Origin: Rhea pennata
Lineage: Eukaryota > Chordata > Aves > Rheiformes > Rheidae
Assembly: GCF_028389875.1 (NCBI RefSeq)
Contig: NC_084702.1
Coordinates: 66,437,582-66,501,581 of the forward strand
Length of the DNA stretch: 64,000 nucleotides
Reading direction: 5' to 3'
In this document: in pieces, positions 1 through 12,065 of the stretch
Numbering within the stretch: the first letter of the stretch is position 1
How the letters are laid out: each line of letters begins with the position of its first letter
Position numbers and translations under genes: made by a program
The notes under the pieces: model-generated
Told to the model about the DNA's origin: nothing
The model's input: only the letters and a program-made list of their open reading frames with translations
Database searches by the model: none

Positions 1-3000
1 CCCTCTGGCTCCAAGCAGAGGAGACTGAATGGTCTCCCCTGAAAACATCATTCCACCCTGGTAGATCCACACTCTGCTGTCGCTGGGATGTGAAAAGACG
101 CCCTAGCTGTGAGTGGTCCCCAGCAGCCACGAGTGCATAGCCACAGTCAATGCTAGTACAAATCAGCGTACTAAAGACCTGAATGTTTCTGAAAATATAA
201 GCACTGGTGGGTGTTCCTTGGCATACAGTGTAGACAGGTGGTAGCTATGCTGTCCACGATGCCTGTTGTGCCTCTCTTGGTTGGACCTGCTCTTTCTGTC
301 AGCCTTTACTGTACCCAGAAATTCCACTTCTTGATTCCTCGTTTTATATGACAGCTTTTTGAACAAAGCTACTTCAGTGTTCATGGAGCTAACTCCATTA
401 AGACTCTTAAATTCTTGTGAAATATTGAACCAGGGGATGATTCAGAAATCTTCTCATGAATGCTTGTGAAGTAATCCTAGAATAAGCTTTGTTGGGTTTC
501 AAATATATTACATCAGCAGCCATCATGCTCCTTTTTCTCTGGAAGGAACTGATTTTTGCTGTCAGTTGTTAGGCGCCATGATCAATAGGTTATGATTTCT
601 TTTGACATAAGAAATGCAAATCAGCAAAGCATGCCCACCACACTGAAATCTCCTAGGGAATACAAAGATACTAGCTGGTTCTCGTGCACAAGCTCCAGCT
701 TCTACCATGTATTGCCAAGCAGCCTGGAAAAACGGGTACAAGAATGGTTGTTCGGAGCTCATCTGCAGAGACAACATAGGGAAAAGGTGCCAGTGCCAGG
801 CATCCAGAGCACCTGGGCAAAGCAGATGTTGTGATGCTTTGTGCTTCCATGCACAACTTTATTTATAAATGCTAACCCTTGAAGACTACCCTTTGCTGGT
901 CAGTGCACTCTCTTCTGCCTAATTATGCTTTCTTTTCATGCTCTGTTTCCTCTCTTCCTAAAATTCTTCCCTCCAACCTCTCCCCGTGTTGTTTGTGAGG
1001 AAGAACTTTCCCTTTGTTCTAGCCGTAATTGTTAATTAAACTATAAACTGATACAAAGCATGGCTGGGTCTGAACACCAGGCTTCCTGCGCGTTGTACGA
1101 AATAGTGAAAGCTAGAGTATTTAGTTAGATATAAATCCACTTACTTAGAGCATGATAAAAAGTAGCTAAAGTTATTCCTATTTGTGTAGGCAATAGAATA
1201 AAAACAAGTTTTATATACTTATAATTACAGTTCCTTATACCTCAAGATAAAAATGCAAGCACATTCATCACTGATAATATATTATACAGTGAATTGAACA
1301 CTGATGAGCTGGAAAAACAGGGCAAAGGTTTATTTGCTTCATGCAAGTGACACATTAAACAAACTAAAGCAGACAAAATAAACAGTCTGGCAAAATGTTG
1401 ACAGTGGGTCTAGAAGTAACTGCAACTGCAAATACTGGCAATCTTTGTTTGTGATGAATTACTAATAAAAATAACATTCAGTTAATGATAAAGGAAAGAT
1501 CAGTGGAAACCAATCGATCTGGCTGTAACCACTGGGCAAAATTTCAGTTAAAGGGAGCCTTCCACCCATCTCTACAGAAGTCACGGAGGCAGCATTAAGC
1601 TTCTGCCAAAAAGGACACAAAAATGCAATTATCAGTAAGAGTTCTCCAGAAGCTTAGGAAAGACATTTGAATACCTCCTGATTAAAGTAAAGAATTTAGA
1701 AATTACCTCTCAGAGAGCAGGTTATAGGGAGGGGTGTAATTTGAACCTTTGCAACACTGGCTTCTAAGTCTATAAGATTCTTTAAAATTCTGCCTAGTAA
1801 TCCACAATAATAAATCTCTCAGAAAAAAAATCACAGAAAAAATCTAGATGAGGTGCCACAAACTGTGGTCCAGAGGCCAAATTTCCCAGTTTGATGATGG
1901 CAAAAACTCTTTCTTAAGAAAAAAAAGTAAAATAAGAAATGTATTAACCTGATTAGTGGGGGTAGGGATAAGAAAATGAGGGAATTCATAAAAGGACATG
2001 GGGGAAAAATAGTGAACTAATTTATTAATTTAGAAAAAGGCATTTGGGACCCACAGCACCAAGAATAAACCAACTACCATTCATAGGAGGATCGGATAAG
2101 GCAAGGGAATAAAAATATGACTATTTTCAGAAGCATGAAAATTACTTTTGAAAAGACTCTCTAAAATGCTCTTTATAAGCTGGCAGGTTATTCATGAATC
2201 AGATTAACAGAGCTGCTCATGAAGTTCAAAGGTACCTCAAATCTTTTAACTTCTCAGCCTTAATTGATGTATGTCTGATGATCAGCCAGTAAACTAGTCT
2301 AAAACATAATTCCCCAGGACTTGCTAATGCACATAAAGCTTCCCTGAGGCAAAAAACCCAGTAACTTGGCAATTAGCTGATGAAAGATACAGCGACTAGT
2401 TTACAAATTCTCCCAAGACTACAGCACTCAAAAATATGCTGATTTTATTTTATTATTTTAATTTTATTATTTCTTAATAAATTATTTCTTCTTATTATTT
2501 TATTTATTAATTTAATTTTATTATTTCCTGTGAATTGGCTCTCACATACTTGTCTCCTAGAAGACAGACCCCTGATTAGAGGCCACTGAAATTTTCCAAA
2601 CGGCTCTAGCTGCCAAGCACCGCCACTTCCCTAGCACTACTCCTGGTCAGCCGGGACTGTTTTTCCCTCCTAACTAAGCTGAGCGCCACACTGCGAGTGG
2701 GAGAAAACTACAAAGTGAATTTAAAACTGATTTTTCCATGTTTAGCATTACAGACTATTTTCCCCCATCTAATTTAAAGGAGGCTCCAATAATGCTCAAC
2801 GAACCATCCCAGAATATGCAAGAGTGCACCATAACCAGAATCACACACTTTCCAGACAGCTTCTCAAAACGCCTTTTACATGCTCTGGCTAATGGCAGTG
2901 CCCAGTCCAGTGCTTTATAAGAAACTCTTATGCTGAGTTATTCCAAGTGGTTTTGTTTTTAGCTGCAGGAAAGGAGTTGGGCAGAGGATGGTTGTTATCT

Positions 3001-5814
3001 AGCGATCATTTGTTAAGAAAGTCTTCTGGGAGAAATACTCACTGACTGTAGAGCAAGAACAATTTAAGGTCACGAGGAATGTGTGTGACTAGTGCTAAGA
3101 GAGCTGCAGTGTGCTTGTTTGCTGAAGGACAACAGGAGTTCCAGCCCTGGATCACAGCTTCTAGCCATCAACAGGTTAAGAGGTCTCCACTCTTATCCCA
3201 TCTCCTCAAATTTTTGATTCAAGTTTAACAGGTTTTAGGGGGTTGTTTGCTCAATAAAAGTAAATAACAAAACCCATACAGATTTTGCTTGTTCCATCCA
3301 AGACATTCACAAAGAAGTGGTGATTCTTCTCTCAGGAAAAGTGAACTGTCATCAAGCAGGAGTACCCTACCAAGCAGATGACAAAATATTCAGGGAAAGG
3401 AAGTCCTCAGACACTTTCAGACTGCTTGTAACTCCTCAGTATCACAAGTACGTAACATGTTAAATGATACAAAGTCCAGCCCTCTGCTACGTGTGTCCCT
3501 AGTTCTCCAGAAGATCTTGGCATAAATTGACCAATACTCTCGTATTTTTCCAGTCTAGATCTTCACTTGGATTGTCAGATTGCAGGGTCACAGGAAAAGC
3601 TTCCAAGAATCTGGGGCATACCTGGCCAAAGCAAGGGAAGAGCCATAGCATGTAGCAAATGGCAAAGACCTCACTGCTGTGTGCATCTGCCATTTCGCAT
3701 GGTTGTCTTCAGCCACAGCAGTTCACTTGTCATTGATACAGCCTCTCTGATCCAACATGCCAGGACAGCACACAGTCATGTTCCTCAGGTGAATGACCTT
3801 TTATCAGCAATAGCAAGCCGAGTCCTTGTCACTGATCCTATCACCTACTTTTCTAATTTTTTCATGTTGCACCATTACAGCCAACCGAGCAAGGTCACTA
3901 AGTTGGCTGCACGACGGCCACAGCTGGTGTCTCTAGATGGGATCCACACAATGAGGCTACGGACAAGTCCAAGTGACAGTGTACACTGTAGAGCAGTGCC
4001 CTTTACTTTGACTTCATGTCAAAATGTCAAATACTATTGATATTCAACATTTACTGTTGTTTGTTTTGGCAAGATGCAGGTTCATTAGATTATCTCTCCT
4101 TTTGATACTGTTGTATAAAAAAATTGAACGCTTATTGGCACATGATATGTAAGTCAGATGTACCATGTCCTTGACGAATTTTCTAACCAACAGCTCTCTC
4201 AGTTCCCTCTCACACTGTGTAGCAACGGCTATTCAAGAACTGTAGTAAAAGCACATTGGCCTCACTAGGGTATATGGAGACCAACATTTAATAACCTGAT
4301 GATTGAAGCACATAATGAGAAGATAAGCGAACCCGGTCCTCTTATTGGTCCAGGATCAATACATCCATGGATCACTATTATGTTGTATTTGTGCAATGGC
4401 TTAGAGGTTGTAATACCATTAACACCAGCATTAATGACCCAGCCCCATTTCTGCCATCAGTTGCTGCCCTGTGAAGCCACAGCAGTGCTAGCTCCAGTCC
4501 TCTCACAGCCCGTCCCCATGGCAGTGACCAGGGCTGGGGCTGCTCCAAACGCCCCCGGCACCTTGGCCTGGCCCTACCCCACGGGGCCACCCAGCACCGG
4601 CCCTGAGGAGCCACCAGCCTGTGTGGTGTGTCCTGACCATTCAAATGACAAAGCATCATTTGATTTTCAGCAGAGATTTCTTTGGATGATTTGCAAATTC
4701 AATAGCAACATTGAAAACAAAGAAAAAAAAATAGAGCAGAGTTTTGTTTTCACACTACTGAAAGAGCTATGCTATTAAATACCACTTATCAACTCCAGTT
4801 TATAAATGAATTAGAAAGATATGAGGTACAGATGGAAATAACGAATGGCAAAGCACTGTGACCTCAAAATAATTCTGACAAAACACGGAACAGAGAATGG
4901 CACTATCTTCTTTTCTTCCCTCAGCTCATAGTTGCTCAGCTGTCTGGAAATTTCCTTTATCTCTTTCTGCTCAACTGCACGTTTTTATCTGACAGATAAT
5001 TCACATTAAGCACTTTAGGCTTGCTCAGTGTTATCTGTCCATTTATTACAGTTCAGCCAGAAAGCGATGCTACAAAGACAGAAGCCAAGTGGCATTAAAA
5101 AGGTGAAAGCTGGCATTCAGTGCAGCACATCAATTATGCATGCATGAAAAAAACCCAGGAAATCTGACTAGCTCAATCAGGTGATAGCTGATAGATGGGT
5201 GAAAAGCACATACATTAACTGACAAGATATATGGGCAGGTGAGTGATGGAGTGGTTTTGAGGTACTAAGTGAATTGGACAGCAGAGCCTTGGTTAATGAC
5301 AACAGGATACCTTTGATCCAAATTACATCAGCTATGAAAATGGTGTTGCTCAACAAGGGCAGAGACCAGAAGAGATCTTAGTGTAACATTTACTATAAAC
5401 AGAATGAGTGACATTAATAATGGTGGTGCACACTTAGCATGTGGATAAAGTTATTAACTAATTAGGTGATTTGTTACGCAGATGCGAGAAAGAACGCTGA
5501 TAAACAAACCAACAAGTCTTAGAGAGAGGAAATAGCAAACTGAGCTACAGTTCCCTCTATATGGTTGTTAACTCTGACTGGTACAGAGCCGGACCGGACA
5601 AGGTGCACTGCCAGCCTCCTGCTTGTTCCTTCCTATATTAGGTGATAAAGCAGTCTGAACAATGAATTTGAAGTCAAGGATTATGCCAGGGTAAGGCAGG
5701 GTAAGTGATTTCTGGAAGAGGTGTGATTAGCCAGCTGCAATCTGTGGAAAGGCAAAGAGCGAACGTAGCTGTATCAGCTGTCAGGTTGTCAAGTCCAACA
5801 CTCGAGCTCTAAGA
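1..5814. other. Gene-free intergenic DNA
   Basis: This is AT-rich intergenic sequence. Open frames are short and unsupported, including those at 3567-4040 and 4299-4778, which match nothing I recognise. It contains a TTATT/TTTTA-rich low-complexity stretch (2438-2526) and a short GC-rich block (about 4440-4640). Confidence 0.7.
2438..2526. repeat. T/A-rich low-complexity tract (TTTTATTATT-like)
   Basis: An imperfect run of TTTTATT, TTATTATT and TTAATTTTATT units is flanked by normal-complexity DNA. It shows no feature of a coding or RNA gene. Confidence 0.85.
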
Positions 5815-6652
5815 TGGCAGAGCTCAGAGGGTTGCGATCAGTGCTGCAAAGTCTAGTTGGAGGCCAGGAGCTAGCAGTGTCCCCAAGGGCTCAGTACTGG
5901 GTCCAGTCTTGTTCAACTTCTTCGTCAATGACCTGGATGAGGGGACAGAGTGCCTCCTCAGCAAGTTTGCTGATGATACCAAGCTGGGAGTGGCTGATAG
6001 ACCTGAGGGCTGTGCTGCCTCAACAGGCTGGAGAGCTGGGCAGAGAGGAACCTCAAAGTTCAACAAAGGCAAGTGCAGCATTCTGCACTGAGGTAGGAAT
6101 AACCCATTCACCAGGAAAGGCTGAGGACTGACCTGCTGGAAAGCAGCTCTGTGGAGAAGGACCTAGGAGTCCTGATGAATAAGTTGACCATGAGCCAGCA
6201 ATATGCCCTTATGGCCAAGAAGGCTGGTGGTATCCTGTGCTGCATTAGGAAGAATGTCATGAGGAAAGGCTGAAAGAGTTGGGACTTTTCAGTCTGGAGA
6301 AGAGAAGGCTGGGGGGGGAGGTGGAAATCTTGGCAACATGTATAAGTATCTGAAGGGAGGGTGTCAAGAAGATGCAGCCAGACTCTTCTCAATGGTGCCC
6401 AGCAACAGGACAAGAGGTAATGGGCAGAAATTGAACCACAGGAAGCTCTGCCTGAACATGAGAAAAACCTTTACTGTGAGAGTGACAGAGCACTGGAACA
6501 AGTTGCCCAGAAAGGCTATGGAATTCCCTTCTCTGGAGATATTCAAAACCCACCCAGATGAGGCCCTGTACAAAGTCTAGGTGACTTTGCCTGAGTAGGT
6601 GGGTAACTAGACGACCACGTGATCTTCCAACCTCAGCCATTCTGTGATTCTT
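5815..6652 (+). mobile_element. CR1 LINE fragment (3' part of ORF2 plus 3' end), with internal deletion
   Basis: This is a 5'-truncated, decayed CR1 retroposon. The reverse-transcriptase region is readable around 5909-6091 (NFFVNDLDEGTECLLSKFAD followed by DTKLG, containing the F-A-D-D catalytic box). The C-terminal ORF2 tail is readable at 6338-6580 ([17 protein letters not shown], then RVTEHWNKLPRKAMEFPSLE). About 170 bp present in the 63 kb copy is missing at about 6255, where ...GCATTAGGAAGAATG jumps to TCATGAGGAAAGGCTG. The 3' end reads CCATTCTGTGATTCT, the usual CR1 terminus. Frameshifts and stops make it non-functional. Confidence 0.92.
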
Positions 6653-6930
6653 CTCAGTGGTGCCCAGCGACAGGATGAGAGGCAACAGGCACAAACCAAA
6701 ACACAGGAAGTTCCTTCTGAACATATGGAAAAACTTCTTTACTGTGAGGGTTGCTAAGCACTGCAACAGATTGCCCAGAGAAGTGGTAGAGGCTCCATCT
6801 TCAGAGATACTCAGAAGTCATCTGGACAGGGTTCTGGACAGTGTGCTTTTAGGTGATCCTGCTTGAAGAGAGAGGTTGGACCAAGTGATTTATAGAGGTA
6901 CCTTCCAACCTCAATCATCTGGTGACTCCA
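6653..6930 (+). mobile_element. Second CR1 3'-end fragment, head-to-tail with the first
   Basis: Directly after the terminus of the preceding element, a second CR1 begins at CTCAGTGGTGCCCAGCGACA. It repeats the ORF2 C-terminus (RVAKHCNRLPREVVEAPSSE at 6750-6810) and ends near 6930 in a worn CR1 tail (CCTTCCAACCTCAATCATC). It differs from the first copy at many positions, so it is an independent insertion rather than a recent duplication. It is non-coding today. Confidence 0.9.
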
Positions 6931-9900
6931 AGTCTTTAGCTTAATCAGTAGTTCCTAGAATGGACATCATCCCATCCATATTTCTCATCAACCTTGTCAC
7001 ATTTGTCATCGTATTTGTCAGTTCTACTAGAACTTTTCTGACATAAGGAAGGGAATAGTGTGACTTATAAAATTGCTACCAGTCATTTTTGCCTAGCTTT
7101 TTTCTTTTCTCTTCACTGCTGTTTACCTCTGAAAAGACCTTTCATTTTATTCAAGGGCATTTTATTCAAGAGAGTTTAGGATCTCATGGTAAGGGAAATC
7201 CAGAGGGACTAGTCCAAGGAAATCCTTCTCCATGTGGCTCATAATTCATTGATGCATTCTACACAATCTCTCCCACCTTATATCACATTTATACAAGTAT
7301 CCAAAAATTACATTCTTTATGTGAGAATTAGTTTTGTAATTTATACATAGTTTTCTACTAACTTGCCTGCTGCAAATATCAGGCTTACTAGAGTTTAGCT
7401 ACCCCCAGATATCTGATGCATCCCTTTTTAAAAATTCATGTCACAATTGACACCTTCCACTCCTGAAGCATTTTTTTTAAAAAAAAAATACTTTTAAACA
7501 TATGGCTGCACACCCCAGGTAGTAATGCTGAGACTTCACGCTTCACCCTGGATAAACACTGTCTGTTCCTGGCGTTTTGCTACAGTTCAGTTTGTCCATT
7601 TGTTCCACAACTTCCTCCATTAACACTTTGAGACAAATACTCTGATGTATTCTCCCTCAAAAGAATTCCAGCACGCAGACCTCTCGAACCTTGCCTGTAT
7701 TGAGCGCAAAAACCTCCTTTTATTTTTCCGATACCTGTTTACCTTCTCTGGAGGTTCCTTTCACACTGTGGTATCAATTGGCCTGATGTACTCTCTAGAA
7801 AGCTCCCTCCCATCTTTGGGAAAGGATTGACATTTTGTCATTTATTAGTTGCTCCTCAAAGTGTTTTGCCTGCTTTATCAAGTTTTGCATTTATCTGATA
7901 ATTATTTCCAGCATCGCTGAGCTTTCCAGAAGATGCTTTTTTGCTTTCAATAATGACCTTTCCTCTTATGTTGATGCTTAATCACGATAGCATCCACTTG
8001 CCTTTCCTCAAGGATTTTATTTATTTATTAAATAAATAGCATGCATTTGCTCTGTACCTCTGCTACAGTTCTGAGATATCAGCCCCAAACCATCCAACTC
8101 TACAAGGCTGGCCCTCCAAGGGATACATAATAGCAGTAACAAAAGCCAGGACCAGTTATTTCCTCCACACAGTAAGAAAGTGAGAGATTTCAGGACATCA
8201 TATTTATTTCTTCCTAAACACACCAATTTTGTCTAAGCTTTGTCCAATACAACCTCAACACTTTCCTTGTCTGAAGATATTCCTCCCCTTTCCTTACTCA
8301 GGTGTAAGATCCCTATCGGTCTTGCAGATCTGCAGCATGGTCACCCTCATACATCTAAGAGTCACACAATTATGCAGTAGAAGGGCTGTGCTCTCCCCAT
8401 CTTCGGGAGGGGAGGAGGCCAAATGTAACAAACAGGCTCTACCCCTTTTCATCCCTTAGTTGAATGTAGACCAAAGACATTGATTTGATTCTCCTGTTAT
8501 GGAGAAGGATGCAAGATGACGAGAGTAGCTTAAGAGGTTCTAGGCTGAAAGATAATTAACCACTTACAGAAAAAGAATAAAACTTATTTGTAATTTAGTG
8601 GACAAACATCTTACAGAATCAAGGAAAAATCCCTTCAAGACAAGGTTGCATTGGCTGTTTTGCTGTCATCATCTGAACCAGGTTGGGCAAACAGTTCACA
8701 CTCAAGGCATCCTTGTGAAATGCAGGACCTGCAGACTTGGAATTCTGCAGGCTTCGTATAATACACTCCTTTTTTTAAGGAAAAAAAAAAAAACAAGCAA
8801 GCAACAAAAACACTTCTTTAGTTTGGGAACCTTCATCTGTTAGGAAACAAGAGGCCACGGTGGAATTTATTGAAGTGTTGGTATAGAGCAATATCTCATA
8901 TTCAGTCTCCAGTTGTTTAGCTACTGGAGACCAGTAGCCTCTTATTTTTTTTTTCTTTTTAAAATGAAAGTGCACTATCTCTTATATTTTGTTGTTATTT
9001 CTGTCTTCTCTCATTTTGAGCACACTGACAGCCAGTTTTTTGAATGTGTCCTAGAGAGAAATGGAGGAAAACTACGGTAATTTTCCTATTTCTATTATCA
9101 GAAGATAACACTAAACAAAAAGTCAGTGAAATTGCTATGTTTCAGTGAGACCACTGTCATGAGTTTTTCCCCAAAATTCCTCTTCTTGGCATGAAATTAC
9201 ATGGTCACAGTTTGTAAATAATTTCAGCCAGAACCTGATCTCATTTGTTTCAAAGTCAAACAAGGGCAGCTAACAAAGTCAGAAAATCAAAACCAAACGT
9301 GACCTCTTTGCAATTTTGGGATCAGTTCTTCCTATAAGATCTCAAGCTTCTTGACAGACACAAATAGGATTGATCATGTCCTTCTGCATCAGTTTTAGTC
9401 CCTTAGACACTAGAATTAAGTGACCAGTCCCCAAGCTCCATAGCTTAGAGCATCTCACACTGCACTGGTGTGATGCCTTGTAGAAAGGGTGCATTCCCTA
9501 AAATGGTATTAAGGTAACATAGGATATCTACTAAAGACCTGTAATCAAGCACGGCCCTTGTTCCCATATCTACTTAATATTCTCTGTCTATGTGTTAATG
9601 GCTTTGGACACACACTAATTGCCCAACCAGCAAGTTAGAGTAGATGTCATACATAACAGCGTTAGTTTGATAACAAAGACAAGGCAGATGTGAGAAGACA
9701 GGGAAGGCTGCAGGATGGAGCAGAAACACAGCCATTGCATTTCAATTAGACTAGTCCTTCAGCACTCGGACCTTCTGCAGATGCAACCAGTTTTCTCTAA
9801 AATTGAATTCTTCCATAAATACTGATCTTGAGTATATCTGAGATAACTCTGAGCTTTTGACTTGCTTTCTTAGGAATGGCAGCATATAAAGAAATTATAT

Positions 9901-12041
9901 AAGATGTTCTGTAAATAAATTGTACAAAATAGCACTATATAATAAAATTATGCATTTTCCCCAATATATCTTTTATTTCTACTACAACAGAAAGTTTTTC
10001 AGAAGAAATTTAGAACAACACAATCAAACAAGATTTGCCAAAATACATTAGTAAAAACTAACTTCTGACATAAATTCATGGGTTCATCAGTCATTTTATA
10101 ATCTGTATACTGTAGTTATCTAATAAATACAGTACACCTCTATGTGACTCTGCATGAACCAGGTACAATCTGCTATCAATGAGTCTTCATAACAGAAGAG
10201 TTGCTATGTATTAACTACTGCCTTCTCATGCAAAATCCTTGAGGATACAACATACATTAATATCTTTCCCCTTTTTGATACTTTTACTAATGAGAAGAAA
10301 ATGACAACTTCAATAGCTGGATAAGTACTTAGATGAATAGCTTGATTTTATTCTTATTCTGTGTATTTTTTACATTGTCAAATTATCAAGCTTCAAGGAA
10401 AAAAACATGCAATGCCAACTTAGTTTTAAGCTGTGCACAACAAGATGTAACACATTTCACAATCAGTCTTCTCAGAAATGTCTAAGATTGACAGGACAAT
10501 GTCTATTGGATTGAAAGCGTAGGCCCAGGTAAAAAGGGGAGCTTTTGCTGCAATATTCTGAAAATTCAGGCTGCTGAATAAGCCTACAAAAACCACTGAG
10601 CATGAGAATTTTCTACAATACTTTAGAGTTGCTTTCCGTATCTGCAATTATATTTCTGAAATTCCTGTGACTTGTTTGGCTATTGTATCACTTCAGTGTT
10701 GTGTCAGAAGAAAGTCAATTCTGAAAGCAAAAAACACACTTTCCTTACCAATTACAACAACACTTGGGAAATAATCATGCAGAGAAGTACCTATACATCA
10801 ATACTTCTAAAATTTGAAGTAGAAGCAGATACAGACATGGGAGGACAAAAAAGTGTACTATAATGAGCATTTTCTTAGCAGTCCAAACCAAAGTGAACAT
10901 TTTGTATTATTTTGAGAAAAAAAAAAAAGTTAAGCACATCTAGAAAATACATTAAACTTATTAGTGAGGAACAAGGCAATATTAATACTAGAGCTGATTG
11001 GCAGATTCAGAGCCATTTCATAACAGATTTTTTTTACAATCCATTCTATACTTCCTCACCCTTCAAGAAGCCACCCATCTAAATGAAACTACCATTCCTG
11101 TCCTGAGTCATTTGAACGGACAAATGGCAGAGACTGTGATTTGTCAGATATTACTACTGAACCATCCATCTCCTCACAGAAATCCAGCATTACTGCAATA
11201 CTATAAACCTAAAAATCCTCAGAACTACAACTGCAGTACATCTAATGTACGAATGGCCACCAAAGTTGCATCATTTCTAGATTACAGCAAGAGGGATGCT
11301 ACCTGCACTAAGGCATTAGTTGCCTGAAATGATCACTTGTCCTGAGATTAGGAGACATTTAGATGTCCTAAGCATCCACTGATAAGAGTTCCTCCTCACT
11401 GCCTGGACCTTGCCCAGGGATCTCCCACACCCAGTACGCACTGCTGAGCTCCTGTATTGAAGGACCGTTTCAGCTATATGGTCCCACTGGAATGATTGTG
11501 TCCGCTTGGGACCAGCTGCAACAGGAAGTTTTGCTGGGGTAACAGCAAATGAGTTATTGATAACATTAATTTATGTTACACTTATTCTCTGGTTCCTCTC
11601 CTGCTGAGAAAGGTGAGGAAGAAAAGGGTTCTTCAGTCTAGAAGATGGCTTGAGGGGCTTGTTTCCAAGCTGAACTCTTAATTTGGTTTCAGCAGTAGAG
11701 AGGAACTTTGCTATTGCTGCAGTTTATCCTTAATACAAAGAAGTAGGTGAGTTCCCATATCTGCGGTATGCCTAAGCCCTTGAGTGCAGATGTAGGGAGC
11801 TCAGTTCATTCCACAGGATTTCCATGAGGGGTAGCAAATGGAATCAGTCAGCTAGTAAGACATGAGATGCAAAGGACAATTTAAGAAGGGGCTGTTTTGT
11901 TTCAGTCTTTTTTCCTAAGCTCCAGCATTACAAACAAACCCTCCTCAGGGCTGATGAAGTGGCAATAGCTAGTACTACTTGTTTTGGGGATTTTTACCTC
12001 ACAAAGCCTGCAAGGGAATAAATAACACTCAGTCTGGCTAG

Positions 12042-12065
12042 TTTTTTTTTTTTTTTTTTTTTTTT
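12042..12065. repeat. T24 homopolymer
   Basis: An uninterrupted run of 24 T, followed by ATTTTATTCC. No retrotransposed body was recognised on the opposite strand. Confidence 0.95.

Noticed and set aside
3567-4040. 157-codon plus-strand open frame
   Set aside because: No recognisable domain, no promoter or splice context, and overlapped by a frame on the other strand; treated as chance.
4299-4778. 159-codon plus-strand frame across a GC-rich block
   Set aside because: Openness comes from the Pro/Ala-rich GC block at about 4440-4640; no family match and an open frame on the opposite strand.
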